Numbered from the stretch's first letter, positions 1-9,703 are shown. The stretch: 57,903 bases of DNA from Clostridiales bacterium (GCA_012523775.1 JAAYTK010000083.1:1-57903), one strand, 5' to 3'. The notes: generated from the sequence alone by a model not told the origin. Numbers and translations are program-made.

Positions 1-134
1 AACAAACCACAGTCTTTTTCCACCTAAATTAAACCTTGATTAAAACCGGATTATAATTTTACACACCCTGTTGTATATTCTAACCGTTGATGTATAATTA
101 ATATAATTTCAATTGTATTAAGGTGTGAGTTGTT
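1..134. promoter_or_regulatory. Leader of the DUF3137/LemA pair with possible sigma-A promoter
   Basis: No gene is visible here. A possible promoter reads TTGTAT at 71-76, a 16-base spacer and TATAAT at 93-98, about 36 bases before the ATG at 135. The -10 matches consensus and the -35 is weak. The ribosome binding site AAGGTGTGAG is moderate. Anything upstream of base 1 is outside the window. Confidence 0.45.
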
Positions 135-1049
135 ATGAATGAGAAAATTTCACGTTTAGAAGAGCTTAGAGAAAAAACAGTTAAGCATATGCTAATTATT
201 CTTAGTATATCCGGCTTACTTGCTTTATCAATTGCATTTGTAGTAACTGCTCGTTCATATATAATGCCTCTGGGATTTTTCCTATTATTCTTTATAGGGT
301 TCATTACCTTTATAATACTGGCCTATACTACAGGTTGTTTTAAGAAGCTTAAAGAATTTAAGACCCAGTATAAGAAAATCTTTGTCGAAGTTCCTTTTCA
401 GCAGGCTTTTGGTCAGGTGTTCTGCGATTTTGACAATGGAATCAGCCAAGACATTATTAGTCAGACGAAATTGATAATGATGGGTAACAGATATTACACC
501 AACGATTATATTAGAGGTTCTTATAAAAATGTGGGCTTTGAACGGGCTGATATAAAGATTCAACGCCATACCTCAAACGGTAAAAGTTCCAGTACGGTAA
601 CCTATTTTAACGGTCGTTGGCTTATATTAGAATTTAATAAAAAATTCCATTTTGACTTGCAGATTATAGGAAAGGGTTTTTATTATTCACAAAAAAACCA
701 TTCCTTCTTAATAAGCGAGAAGCATCGCAGATACAAAATAGAGATGGAAGATATACGCTTTAATCAGCTTTTTAATGTATATGCTCAGAATGAACATGAG
801 GCGTTCTATATATTGACACCGCAGTTTATGGATGCTCTTAAGGATATGTATAATACTATGGACGGAGATTTTATGCTCGGCTTTATAGATAACAAGCTGC
901 ATGTGGCAATACATACTAGGAAGGATGCTATGGAGCCCTCATTATTTAAAAGCGTAAAGGACCCTAATCTCGGAGATGTTAAGCGAGAAATCAATACTAT
1001 TATCCATATTATAGACGAATTAAATTTGGATAGAGATATATATAAGTAA
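135..1049 (+). CDS. DUF3137-type membrane protein
   Basis: A 304-residue protein with two adjacent hydrophobic segments at about residues 19-40 and 45-68, followed by a long soluble domain. The pattern of a short N-terminal region, two membrane helices and a mixed alpha/beta domain, together with a LemA gene 44 bases downstream, fits the DUF3137 family, which often accompanies LemA. The biochemical role of that family is unknown. A Phe-Tyr-rich stretch around residues 165-200 is the best conserved-looking part. The start is the ATG at 135; no other start has a better ribosome binding site. The family call rests on overall pattern and neighbourhood, and no catalytic motif is visible. Confidence 0.7.
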   Translation: MNEKISRLEELREKTVKHMLIILSISGLLALSIAFVVTARSYIMPLGFFLLFFIGFITFIILAYTTGCFKKLKEFKTQYKKIFVEVPFQQAFGQVFCDFDNGISQDIISQTKLIMMGNRYYTNDYIRGSYKNVGFERADIKIQRHTSNGKSSSTVTYFNGRWLILEFNKKFHFDLQIIGKGFYYSQKNHSFLISEKHRRYKIEMEDIRFNQLFNVYAQNEHEAFYILTPQFMDALKDMYNTMDGDFMLGFIDNKLHVAIHTRKDAMEPSLFKSVKDPNLGDVKREINTIIHIIDELNLDRDIYK

Positions 1050-1093
1050 AAGGCGTAATATATTACAAAGTATAATTATAGAGGAGGATTGTC

Positions 1094-1636
1094 ATGCCAT
1101 TAGTATTTGCGCTACCCATAATATTACTATTTATAATTTTTGTTTGGTACATTTCTACCATGAACAGCCTGAGGCGTACAGAAGTTAAGATTGATGAAGC
1201 CCTGTCTTCTATAGATGTGGCTTTGACAAAAAGATTTGATGTTCTCACCAAGATGCTTGATATTTGTAAGAACTATATCAAATATGAGAAGGAAACCATC
1301 TTAGAAACCATTAAGTTACGGACGGGTATGAGCATGGAGGACAGAAAGACAGCTAATACCGATCTTGATAAGGCAAATAACTTCATTAATGCCGTTGCTG
1401 AGAATTATCCTGAGTTAAAATCCAGTGAGAACTTCAGACAACTGCAGGTATCCGTAATGGAAGTTGAAGAGCATCTTCAAGCCGCACGCCGCCTTTACAA
1501 CAGCAACGTATCTCAGCTTAACCAAAGGATTGTATCCTTTCCCAGCAGTATAGTCGCAAGAAGCATAGGCTTATCATCAAGACCGTTTTTCGAGGTGGAG
1601 GATAATAAGAAGCAGGACGTTGATATGAGTTTTTAA
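1094..1636 (+). CDS. lemA: LemA family protein
   Basis: A 180-residue protein with one N-terminal membrane segment (about residues 2-20) followed by an all-helical domain. The region after the anchor, with R-T-E-V-K-I-D-E-A and the later K-R-x-D-V-L motif, is typical of LemA, as is the ending around the conserved F-P motif (SFPSSIVA). LemA proteins are small anchored helical bundles of unknown biochemical function, often found with TPM-domain or DUF3137 proteins and linked to envelope stress. A strong GAGGAGG sits 7 bases before the ATG. It probably shares a transcript with the preceding gene and ends at the hairpin terminator at 1667-1703. Confidence 0.88.
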   Translation: MPLVFALPIILLFIIFVWYISTMNSLRRTEVKIDEALSSIDVALTKRFDVLTKMLDICKNYIKYEKETILETIKLRTGMSMEDRKTANTDLDKANNFINAVAENYPELKSSENFRQLQVSVMEVEEHLQAARRLYNSNVSQLNQRIVSFPSSIVARSIGLSSRPFFEVEDNKKQDVDMSF

Positions 1637-1666
1637 TATAAGATTTCAGAAGCCATAAACGTAATA

Positions 1667-1703
1667 GGCTATTACAATACTATTTTGTGATAGCCTCTTT
1701 TAT
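1667..1703 (+). terminator. Intrinsic terminator after lemA
   Basis: The arms GGCTATTACA (1667-1676) and TGTGATAGCC (1686-1695) pair with one G-T wobble around a 9-base loop and are followed by the T-rich run CTCTTTTAT. It closes the DUF3137-LemA transcript. Confidence 0.75.
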
Positions 1704-1792
1704 ATTATGCTTACATTTTCATATATAGTGTGGTAAACTATTCATACTTATATTTTATTTAAGTAATAGCATATAAATGTTTCGGAGGCGGT

Positions 1793-2980
1793 ATGAAAAA
1801 CACATATAGACAGCTAACTATAAAGTACGCATTTCTGCAAAGTACATATTGGATAAGTCAGTGCATAATATATAGCTTTGCAGCAGTATTTCTACAATAT
1901 AAAAATTTTAACAATACCCAGATTGGTATTGTTCTTTCTTTATCCGCAATTTTATCTATAGTGCTACAGCCTGCTATCTCTGCATTTGCAGATAAATCAA
2001 AGAAAAAGACTGTACGCTATATAATATTGACTATACTGTTAATTGTGTTCGGTATTACCGTTATTTTTAATATTTGGAATAATTCATTTATAATAATTGC
2101 ATCCATTTTTGTCATAATTAATGCTCTTCAAATTACACTAATTCCATTGTTAAACTCCATAGCACTGGAATTTCTGAATAATGGTTATCCCTTTAATTTT
2201 GGTTTAGCCAGAGGAACGGCCTCTATTGCTTTTGCATTTACCTCATATCTGCTGGGCCATGCCGTAAACAGATTTAGTCCGAGTATTATTCTGCCATTAT
2301 TTCTAATCAGCTATGTGCTTTTATTTATTGCAGCCTATATCTTTAGAGTTAAAACTCCTATGAATACGCTTGGCGGAAATGAGGATAGGGTTATACATCC
2401 TCCGGCAAGTGTATTGGGGTTTTTTATTAAGTACAAGCGGTTTTCATTCTTACTGATTGGTATTACCATGGTGTTCTATTCTCATAGCTTAATAAATACC
2501 TTTTTGATCAATATTATTGAGAACGCAGGCGGCGACAGTGCTGATATGGGTCTATCACTTACTATTGCCGCAGCCCTGGAGCTGCCTATGATGGCGGCAT
2601 TTACCCTTTTGGTTAAGAAGGTAAAATGCAGTACCTTAATTAAGATATCGGGGTTTTTCTTTTTTATAAAATCAGCCACAATCTGGCTTGCACCAAACGT
2701 AATGGCTGTTCATTTCTCGCAGGGTTTTCAGATGCTGTCTTTTGCAATGTTTACTCCCGCGTCCGTATATTATGTAAACTCAATTATTAACGAAGAGGAT
2801 AAGAATAAAGGTCAGGCAATACTGGGAGCCGCAACCATTGGAGTAGCAGGAACCATTGCTAATATCTCTGGTGGTAAGCTGTTGGATATAAGCGGTGTAT
2901 CTGATATGATGATGCTCGGTACCTTGGTGGCTCTTGTTGGCTTTGCCATAATTTTATTTTCTACGGAAAAATCACATTAA
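1793..2980 (+). CDS. MFS permease of the MFS_1-like (nucleoside/LacY-like) type
   Basis: A 395-residue protein with about 12 hydrophobic segments in two halves, the usual length for a major facilitator. The loop between segments 2 and 3 carries D-K-S-K-K-K (about residues 66-71), a form of the MFS A-motif. The opening (Y-x-x-L-Q-S-T-Y-W) and the run of small residues in the last helices resemble the MFS_1-like group that includes nucleoside and oligosaccharide symporters. The substrate cannot be told from sequence, and no sugar or nucleoside enzymes are adjacent. The ribosome binding site GGAGG lies directly before the ATG at 1793. It appears to be a single-gene unit. Confidence 0.8.
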   Translation: MKNTYRQLTIKYAFLQSTYWISQCIIYSFAAVFLQYKNFNNTQIGIVLSLSAILSIVLQPAISAFADKSKKKTVRYIILTILLIVFGITVIFNIWNNSFIIIASIFVIINALQITLIPLLNSIALEFLNNGYPFNFGLARGTASIAFAFTSYLLGHAVNRFSPSIILPLFLISYVLLFIAAYIFRVKTPMNTLGGNEDRVIHPPASVLGFFIKYKRFSFLLIGITMVFYSHSLINTFLINIIENAGGDSADMGLSLTIAAALELPMMAAFTLLVKKVKCSTLIKISGFFFFIKSATIWLAPNVMAVHFSQGFQMLSFAMFTPASVYYVNSIINEEDKNKGQAILGAATIGVAGTIANISGGKLLDISGVSDMMMLGTLVALVGFAIILFSTEKSH

Positions 2981-3062
2981 GAGCAACTTCATGATAAATT
3001 CTATGTTCATAATCATGCTGTATCTTAATATAATGTAGCAATACTACTATTAGGGTGCAGGC

Positions 3063-4025
3063 ATGAAGAAGATAGTTTATAAATTGGTGGCTGTCAGTGT
3101 AATTGTACTGCTACTGCCATTTGTTCTTACGCTTATATTTACGAAAAATAAAAAAGTCCATAATTCTTTGGAATCAATGGATTATATAATATATTACGAG
3201 AAGGACGGCAATAGGCAAAAGCTTGATTTCGATCAGTATCTGATTGGTATTGTGGCTGCCAATATGCCGGCAGGTTACCATATAGAAGCTCTTAAGGCTC
3301 AAGCCGTCATATCCCGTACATATGCTCTTTATAATATATCCATGTTATCAAAGGACAACCCAAGTCGAAAAGAATATACTACCGCAGAACTTGGATTATC
3401 TTATATTAGTCTGGACGAGATGGAGCAATATTGGGGAAGTGAAAATTATGTGAATTACTTTACTAAGCTTGAGAACTGTGTCTATAGTACAAAGGACGAA
3501 ATACTATTATATGATAACGATCTGATACTCCCTGTGTTTTTTGGCACAGGAACAGGGCATACAAGAAGTGCAAAGGATGCCTGGGGTGTCGATATTCCAT
3601 ATTTAAAAAGCGTGTCTAGTAAGCAGGATGTTACCTCTATTCATTATCTTAGAATTACAGAACATGATCCCGGTCTATTAATAGGAATATTAAAACAGGT
3701 ATATCCCTCTCTGGAATTAACTGAGGAGTCCTTCTTTAAGAGCATCAGTATAACAGAAAGGGATAGTATCGGCTATGTAACAGAAGTAGCCATTGATAAT
3801 ATAACAATATCGGGTGAGGAGTTTGCCAATATCCTTGGGTTAAATTCCAACCATTTTTATATCGAAGACTATGAGGGCAAGGCTCGAATAATCTGTACCG
3901 GAGTAGGGCATGGGGTAGGTCTTAGTCAATATGGCGCCAATGCCATGGCAGAAGAAGGCTATCCCTATAACGAAATTCTTCTTCATTATTATACCGATGT
4001 AAGGTTAATAAATCTTAATAATTAG
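3063..4025 (+). CDS. spoIID: SpoIID/LytB-domain protein, probable stage II sporulation protein D
   Basis: A 320-residue protein with one N-terminal membrane anchor (residues 8-26) and an extracytoplasmic SpoIID domain. Recognisable motifs are E-A-L-K-A-Q-A-V-I-S-R-T-Y-A (from residue 75) and the C-terminal G-H-G-V-G-L-S-Q-Y-G block. SpoIID is a lytic transglycosylase that, with SpoIIM and SpoIIP, removes septal peptidoglycan during engulfment. One oddity: the family motif usually reading A-x-E-M-P is A-A-N-M-P here (Asn67), so one conserved acidic residue is missing. It could be the sporulation protein or a SpoIID-like paralogue. No spoIIM or spoIIP is nearby. Its 3' end overlaps the convergent transglutaminase gene by 11 bases. 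Confidence 0.8.
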   Translation: MKKIVYKLVAVSVIVLLLPFVLTLIFTKNKKVHNSLESMDYIIYYEKDGNRQKLDFDQYLIGIVAANMPAGYHIEALKAQAVISRTYALYNISMLSKDNPSRKEYTTAELGLSYISLDEMEQYWGSENYVNYFTKLENCVYSTKDEILLYDNDLILPVFFGTGTGHTRSAKDAWGVDIPYLKSVSSKQDVTSIHYLRITEHDPGLLIGILKQVYPSLELTEESFFKSISITERDSIGYVTEVAIDNITISGEEFANILGLNSNHFYIEDYEGKARIICTGVGHGVGLSQYGANAMAEEGYPYNEILLHYYTDVRLINLNN

Positions 4026-6450
4026 CACTGTGGCTGTATCTCCTAACCAGGAATAAGAATTCCTCAATATGTAGCTTAAGCTTCTTGGTCTCATTCTCAT
4101 GCTCAGTCATTAATCCCCTATAAAAGGTATCAACCCTATCAAGCTGCATATCCGTGACTGGTATATCCCCATAACGGTATGCCATAAATACATTTACCAC
4201 ATCCGTAAACACTATATCATTATACTGATATCTGTCCTTAATCCTTTCGGCCAGTGACAGTAAGGTGTCCTGAGCTCCCAAAACAAAACCATTATATCTT
4301 AGCAAAAATAGAATCCGCAGGAATAACAGATACATTTTATTGTTATTATCATACCTTTCAAATTCCTTATGATATTTACGTCGCAATATAAGGTAGTAGG
4401 ATATTATTATAGTCAGCACTATGATTATTGTAGCCAGGAAAATCAATACGAGTAATAATAAATCATCCTTTTTGTCATTCCTGTAAGATTTCTCATAATC
4501 AATGTCTGGTACCTCATATATCGGAGGTGCTATTTCCATCCTGTTATAAGAGCTGCTACGACCATTATCCTCATATTTTCTCTTTGGAGCCCACATGGTA
4601 TATCTTTCTTCATGCATGGAGGGTGTGGCTTCAAAAGGAATCCAACCCACTCCGTCAAAATAAGCTTCTGTCCAGGCATGAGCATTACTGTTCCTTACCA
4701 GGAAACCTATATCATCCATATCTCCATAATTGACTACATAGCCCTCCACATAACGGGTTGGAATTCCTATGCACCGTCCCAGTACAGCCAATGCTGTTGC
4801 GAATGAGGTACAATACCCCTTCTTATTATCAAACAGGAAATAGTCAACAAAGTCCCTGCCCTCCGGCACCCTACCCGGCTCATAGCTATATTCGAATTCC
4901 AGAAGGTATTCTTCCAATGCCTTTAATTTATCATATCTGGTATCATGATTTTTAGTTATTTCAATAGCCAAATCCTTTACTCTCTCGGGTAAGTCCGGTG
5001 GTAAGTATGTATAACAATCATAGATAACCTTAGCCCGTTCCCTAAAAAGCTCATAGAAATCCTCTCTGTTTAGGACAAAATTTTCTTTGTCTCTTACGAA
5101 CATCTCGTCCTCCATAAAGGAGATTCTTTCACGGTCTATCTCCCTGTTTACATTATATGAAAAATCGTCCGCCATTCTGAGCATATTCTGAAATTCCGGA
5201 CCTTGCAGATTCAATTCAAAAAACGAAAGATTATACGCGGTCTTCTCCCCCTTAGGCTTTTGAAACGTCATTCCCGCATACTCCATATCCAAATAATACG
5301 CATGATTATCAAACTGGAACCATTTTATCTTAGAAGGATAAAAGAACGTCTTTGTCTTAATATTATTGTATATGACCTTTATAGATTTGGTTTCAGCGAA
5401 TCTATTATCATTAAATACCTGGGGATCCAGTCTCGACAAGCCATATAGCAGCTCCGCATAATCCATCTGATATTCCTGCTCATCAGGCAGATAATCCTCT
5501 TTACTCTTTTCCCAACTGTAGCCCGTATAGGTATCATTTACCGAACCGGTCAGGTATATGGGGGACAGGCCTCTTCTGCCGGTAATCTTAAGTGCCACCT
5601 TCTGACTGTTTACCAAATCCTTATTATCAAGGCTCCCCTCCTCCGAGTATCCGCTAAGAGAAATTGAAAAAATCCCCGCGCCATCGCTCATAAAGAACTC
5701 CCATTGTGTCATAAGTTTTTCAATTCTGTCCTTTATATTAAAATAAATATTCTTAACTCCTGTCCATTGTATGGGCTCGCTTTTTGATGGGAGTCCTGCT
5801 GCTATAAATGCCAGCAATATGCATACGGGAATTAAATAAAATACACTTTCTTTTTTATCTTTAATTCCGGTTCTCTTACTATATAATAAGCCGCTAAGCT
5901 CAATAAGAATATTTAGAATATAGAAAATACATATGCCTACTACAATCTTGCTCATATGTATATGGGCTACACTTAATATCACAAACAAAAGGACAATTAC
6001 CGCTCCAAGCAATATTCTATACAGCAGTTTTCTTATGATAAAGAAAAAGAGAATACTTCCTAATATGGACACGACTGCAAGGACCATATGTGCAGGAAAT
6101 ACTTCATACATATCATCCGTACGGTTATACTTTATAACCCAATCTACAATATCAGTTACCACTTTAATCGGATTCGTACTGCTTATTAATAATATTAGTA
6201 CCCCAACAACCAGCAAACCTAAAAGTACAAGATAGCTGATTGTGTTTTTCTTATACTTATCAAGCAAAAACAGTAATACGGCAGGTACTAAACTATATAA
6301 AACACAGATCAATACATGCACCTTAAGTACAAAATGCTCGTTAATCCAAAATATAAGTGCGAGTGTTAATATCATTCCCAACAGAGAATGATAGATCTTA
6401 TAGCCTTTTCTACTGTCTTGTTGCATGTGCTTCCCCCCAATACAGGACAC
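4015..6450 (-). CDS. Transglutaminase-like (TgpA-type) membrane protein
   Basis: About 811 residues. The N-terminal third has seven or more hydrophobic segments, followed by a large extracytoplasmic region with a transglutaminase-like core (K-G-Y-C-T-S-F-A-T-A-L with the candidate catalytic Cys; N-A-H-A-W-T-E with the His; later the E-A-T-P motif). A further membrane helix comes near residue 680 and then a cytoplasmic tail. This is the usual plan of the third gene in MoxR-DUF58-TgpA operons, whose substrate is unknown. Two starts are possible: GTG at 6450, overlapping the upstream stop (TAGTG) with GGAG seven bases ahead, or ATG at 6426 behind GGGGGG. I list the longer, translationally coupled form. 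Confidence 0.85.
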   Translation of the reverse strand: MSCIGGKHMQQDSRKGYKIYHSLLGMILTLALIFWINEHFVLKVHVLICVLYSLVPAVLLFLLDKYKKNTISYLVLLGLLVVGVLILLISSTNPIKVVTDIVDWVIKYNRTDDMYEVFPAHMVLAVVSILGSILFFFIIRKLLYRILLGAVIVLLFVILSVAHIHMSKIVVGICIFYILNILIELSGLLYSKRTGIKDKKESVFYLIPVCILLAFIAAGLPSKSEPIQWTGVKNIYFNIKDRIEKLMTQWEFFMSDGAGIFSISLSGYSEEGSLDNKDLVNSQKVALKITGRRGLSPIYLTGSVNDTYTGYSWEKSKEDYLPDEQEYQMDYAELLYGLSRLDPQVFNDNRFAETKSIKVIYNNIKTKTFFYPSKIKWFQFDNHAYYLDMEYAGMTFQKPKGEKTAYNLSFFELNLQGPEFQNMLRMADDFSYNVNREIDRERISFMEDEMFVRDKENFVLNREDFYELFRERAKVIYDCYTYLPPDLPERVKDLAIEITKNHDTRYDKLKALEEYLLEFEYSYEPGRVPEGRDFVDYFLFDNKKGYCTSFATALAVLGRCIGIPTRYVEGYVVNYGDMDDIGFLVRNSNAHAWTEAYFDGVGWIPFEATPSMHEERYTMWAPKRKYEDNGRSSSYNRMEIAPPIYEVPDIDYEKSYRNDKKDDLLLLVLIFLATIIIVLTIIISYYLILRRKYHKEFERYDNNNKMYLLFLRILFLLRYNGFVLGAQDTLLSLAERIKDRYQYNDIVFTDVVNVFMAYRYGDIPVTDMQLDRVDTFYRGLMTEHENETKKLKLHIEEFLFLVRRYSHSANY

Positions 6451-7640
6451 TAATATTCTCCGGTTAAAACATCTTCAATCTCATCTTTTGGCATAATCTG
6501 ATGTATGTCTGCTCCGGCTCTTTTCATATCCTCAATCATTTTCTTTGTATCTTCGGATATATCATCGCTGATAAATAATATGCATAGACGATTACCCCCT
6601 GATAACACCTTAAGCGAGCTAAGGTACAACTCCTTAGTAAGCTTTGCCGTGGCAACCACATAAAAAATTCCGTCATCTCCTCTTTGAAGACGTCTTGTCA
6701 TCAGTTCAGCAACGGAAGTTTTGGAATTAAATTTTATATTTACACAGGTTTTATAAAAGGCATTAAAATCTCCCTTTGAATATATGGATATGTTCCTTAT
6801 TCCATCCATATCATAAATTATATGGGAAGACGTTTTCCTTATTGCATAATAATTGGCAATGGCCAGTATACTCTCAATAATTTTATCCTCTGCGATTACT
6901 ACCCTCAGATCATCCTCCGTTATCTTTGAAAGATCCATAAAGAGCACTACCTCAGCCTTTGGCTTTTGATAATATTTTCTACTTAGCAGCTCACCGGCCT
7001 TTGCAGACGCCTTCCAATGAATCCTCTTTTTATTATCGCCAGGATTATATTTGCGTACCTCGGTATCCAGCTCCTCCTCTGTGGCATTGGTAAAAAATAC
7101 CGGATTCTTAGGGTCGATTAATGAGGGTGCAATACCAAGTTGATCCACATTTATTATTCTGGGTAATACTAATACCTTAAGCTTGGTGGCGATTGGATAT
7201 GTAATGGAAAAAAGATATAAAAAATCAGTAACCTCTATTGTATTTACACCTACGGCATACTCCCCACGATAATTACAGCGAAGCTTTGTATCCATACGCT
7301 CGGTATCGCTTGGGAGCAACGAATATTCCATGCTTTCTGTGGTTCTTCTAATGGTGGATTTGTCATAGAGAAAATTGACCTTAACATTACGAAATGCAAT
7401 ATAATCCTCGTTAGCTATCATAAAGGAGTAGTTGTTCCAGTCTCCTTTTACTACCACATAATTATCCATTGACTGATATATTTTAAATCTTATATATACA
7501 TACAGCGTATACAGAAAGGATATTATCGGTAAAAAAATTGCCAGATAAAAAAGCGCATAGGAAATATTGCCTCCGAAATAAGAGGCAAATACTCCACTCC
7601 CTATTATAAACATAATGCATAATAAACGATTTATTTTCAT
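6450..7640 (-). CDS. DUF58 domain protein
   Basis: A 396-residue protein with two N-terminal membrane segments (about residues 5-22 and 28-48) and a C-terminal DUF58 region, related to von Willebrand A folds. The DUF58 signature R-K-Y-N-P-G-D-N-K-K-R-I-H-W-K-A-S-A lies near residue 195, followed by an L-L-S-R-K-Y-Y segment and an F-M-D-L-S strand. These proteins pair with MoxR ATPases and transglutaminase-like proteins in a putative chaperone or envelope-assembly system. The gene lies 16 bases after moxR and its stop overlaps the next GTG, so the three are one translation-coupled operon. Confidence 0.88.
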   Translation of the reverse strand: MKINRLLCIMFIIGSGVFASYFGGNISYALFYLAIFLPIISFLYTLYVYIRFKIYQSMDNYVVVKGDWNNYSFMIANEDYIAFRNVKVNFLYDKSTIRRTTESMEYSLLPSDTERMDTKLRCNYRGEYAVGVNTIEVTDFLYLFSITYPIATKLKVLVLPRIINVDQLGIAPSLIDPKNPVFFTNATEEELDTEVRKYNPGDNKKRIHWKASAKAGELLSRKYYQKPKAEVVLFMDLSKITEDDLRVVIAEDKIIESILAIANYYAIRKTSSHIIYDMDGIRNISIYSKGDFNAFYKTCVNIKFNSKTSVAELMTRRLQRGDDGIFYVVATAKLTKELYLSSLKVLSGGNRLCILFISDDISEDTKKMIEDMKRAGADIHQIMPKDEIEDVLTGEY

Positions 7641-7656
7641 GTTGTCCTGCCCTTTT

Positions 7657-8604
7657 TTATTTTGCTTTATTGAGGATCGGTACGGGAATTTTTGATAAAA
7701 TATCCTTTATTATCTTATGAATTTTCGTCTGTGCAAGCTTTGCCTCAGGAGACAGTATAATTCGATGGGCTATAACAGGCACAGCAAGATTAATGATATC
7801 ATCGGGAATACAATATGTCCTTCCCTCAAGATACGCCTTTGCCTGAGAGGCACGAATCAAAGCAAGTGTAGCTCTGGGACTGGCTCCAAGGGATATATTG
7901 CTGTCATTTCTTGTTTCCTGAACAAACTTTGTTATGTAGTTGACTAAATCCCTATCCACCTTAACGGCTGTGACCTCTTCCTGCATCTTTGATATTGTAT
8001 CGCCATCAACAACAGGTTCCAGCTTGCCCTCGAAGTGCTTATTCAGAAATTTATCTGCCATTTTCTGCTCGTCGGTAGCCGAAGGATAACCGATTGATAT
8101 TTTCAGCATGAATCTATCTAGTTGAGCCTCAGGAAGATTATAAGTCCCAAGATAATCTATAGGATTCTGAGTTGCTATAACCATAAAAGGTCTAGGTAGC
8201 GGATATGTAGCGCTGTCAACAGTCACCTGCTTTTCCTCCATGGCTTCCAAAAGACTGGCCTGGGTCTTAGGTGAGGTACGGTTAATTTCATCAGCGAGTA
8301 CTATATTTGTCATAATCGCACCCTTGGAATACTCGAATTTTCCTGACTGCATATTATAGACGGACAAGCCCGTTACATCACTGGGCAGAGTGTCCGGTGT
8401 GAATTGAATTCTCGTAAATCCACAGTCTATAGTCTGTGCCAATGCTTTTGCCAGTGTAGTCTTGCCGACTCCCGGCACATCCTCCAATAACAGATGTCCT
8501 CCTGCGAGCAGCGTAATCAGTGTATATTCGATTACTTCCCGCTTCCCAACTATTAAATGCTCTATGTTATTTATCATTCTGTCAATTTTGCCCTGATACT
8601 CCAT
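7657..8604 (-). CDS. MoxR-family AAA+ ATPase
   Basis: A 315-residue AAA_3 ATPase. The Walker A is G-V-G-K-T-T, the Walker B is V-L-A-D-E-I-N-R, and sensor 1 lies in the A-T-Q-N-P segment. The family motifs E-A-Q-L-D-R-F and G-A-S-P-R-A are also present. MoxR proteins are thought to act as chaperones for metal-cofactor or envelope proteins; the specific client is unknown. I chose the ATG at 8604 because GGGGAGG lies 8-10 bases upstream and because the promoter at 8645-8673 would start transcription near 8638, inside the longer reading frame that begins at 8646. It is the first gene of the MoxR-DUF58-transglutaminase operon. Confidence 0.9.
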   Translation of the reverse strand: MEYQGKIDRMINNIEHLIVGKREVIEYTLITLLAGGHLLLEDVPGVGKTTLAKALAQTIDCGFTRIQFTPDTLPSDVTGLSVYNMQSGKFEYSKGAIMTNIVLADEINRTSPKTQASLLEAMEEKQVTVDSATYPLPRPFMVIATQNPIDYLGTYNLPEAQLDRFMLKISIGYPSATDEQKMADKFLNKHFEGKLEPVVDGDTISKMQEEVTAVKVDRDLVNYITKFVQETRNDSNISLGASPRATLALIRASQAKAYLEGRTYCIPDDIINLAVPVIAHRIILSPEAKLAQTKIHKIIKDILSKIPVPILNKAK

Positions 8605-8644
8605 TAAACAATCCTCCCCATAAGTTTTTTGTACCCTCTGTTTC

Positions 8645-8673
8645 ATTATAGGTTACTAAAAAACACCTATCAA
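8645..8673 (-). promoter_or_regulatory. Sigma-A promoter of the moxR operon
   Basis: On the minus strand, TTGATA (8668-8673) is followed by a 17-base spacer and a perfect TATAAT (8645-8650). Predicted transcription begins close to 8638, leaving a leader of about 35 bases before the ATG at 8604. Confidence 0.75.
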
Positions 8674-8708
8674 GGAATTAATTACATTAAATATACTGAT
8701 AATTACAT

Positions 8709-9695
8709 TTATTCTTTAATCTGACTCTGATATATATGTGTAATTATCGTCTCCATTGGCATTTCCTTGATGGATATGTCGGAAAAAGAACATTGCTGCG
8801 ACAGCTTTGCCATAAATTCATTTATGGTAATTATATCGAGGTCCACGCTTACTGTAAGGTTTACCGACTGTCTTTCAATAATACTGGCTCCGGGAATATC
8901 GATATTCTCAACCGCCTCCTGAAGAATAAGCTGTACGATTTTCTTTGCCCCCAGAACCTTTCTGAGATTTTCTATAGAGTCATCAAATACCTTTACTCCC
9001 TTATTAATAATTACAACATTTCTTGCCAATTCCTCAACATCCTCCAAGTCATGGGTTGTAAGAATAAAGGTTGTGCCCCTCCTATTCATTTCGTGTATAA
9101 AATCTCTGATACTGTTCTTTGCAATAATATCAAGCCCAATCGTAGGTTCATCAAGAAACACCACCTTGGGATGATGAAGCATGGCCATAATGAACTCGCA
9201 TTTCATTCTCTCCCCAAGAGAAAGAACTCTGGTTGGCCTTGTAATAAAATCCTCTACCATGAACAGCTTGGACATAAGACTTAACCGCTCATCATAATCC
9301 TTATCGGAAATACCATATATGGCTTTGTTCATGCGAAAGCTGTCAACAGGCGGTATGTCCCATATAAGCTGCGATTTCTGACCAAAAACCGCACCTATCT
9401 GATGCACATAAGCCTTTCTGTTCTTCGTCGGATTATAACCCATAACATCAATGCTTCCGCTGGTTGGATACAGGGTGCCCGTAAGCATCTTTATGGTTGT
9501 TGATTTGCCCGCTCCGTTAGGCCCAAGTATTCCTATGATATCTCCTTCCTTTACATTAAAAGACACATCATTAACGGCTATAACCGGAACCTTCTTTCTG
9601 AAAAATAAAGCCTTTAGACTTTCCTTGAATCCACTGCCCCGCTTATATGTAGTATACCTTTTCGTTAGACTTTTTACTGTGATTATATTCTCCAT
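8709..9695 (-). CDS. ABC transporter ATP-binding protein (COG4586-like)
   Basis: A 328-residue ABC ATPase with Walker A G-P-N-G-A-G-K-S-T, signature L-S-L-G-E-R-M-K and Walker B V-V-F-L-D-E-P-T, then the D-loop region G-L-D and switch His in T-T-H-D. It has a C-terminal extension of about 70 residues, as in the uncharacterised daunorubicin/viologen-type exporters whose operons encode one ATPase and two six-helix permeases. I chose the ATG at 9695 because AGGAG precedes it by a few bases, and the longer frame would run into the upstream permease gene. It is the last gene of the three-gene operon that starts at 11369. The substrate is unknown. Confidence 0.88.
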   Translation of the reverse strand: MENIITVKSLTKRYTTYKRGSGFKESLKALFFRKKVPVIAVNDVSFNVKEGDIIGILGPNGAGKSTTIKMLTGTLYPTSGSIDVMGYNPTKNRKAYVHQIGAVFGQKSQLIWDIPPVDSFRMNKAIYGISDKDYDERLSLMSKLFMVEDFITRPTRVLSLGERMKCEFIMAMLHHPKVVFLDEPTIGLDIIAKNSIRDFIHEMNRRGTTFILTTHDLEDVEELARNVVIINKGVKVFDDSIENLRKVLGAKKIVQLILQEAVENIDIPGASIIERQSVNLTVSVDLDIITINEFMAKLSQQCSFSDISIKEMPMETIITHIYQSQIKE

Positions 9696-9703
9696 AATTT
9701 CTC

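Noticed and set aside
4015-8604. MoxR-DUF58-transglutaminase operon as something novel
   Set aside because: This is a widespread, standard gene trio. Apart from the choice of start codons nothing in it departs from the usual plan.
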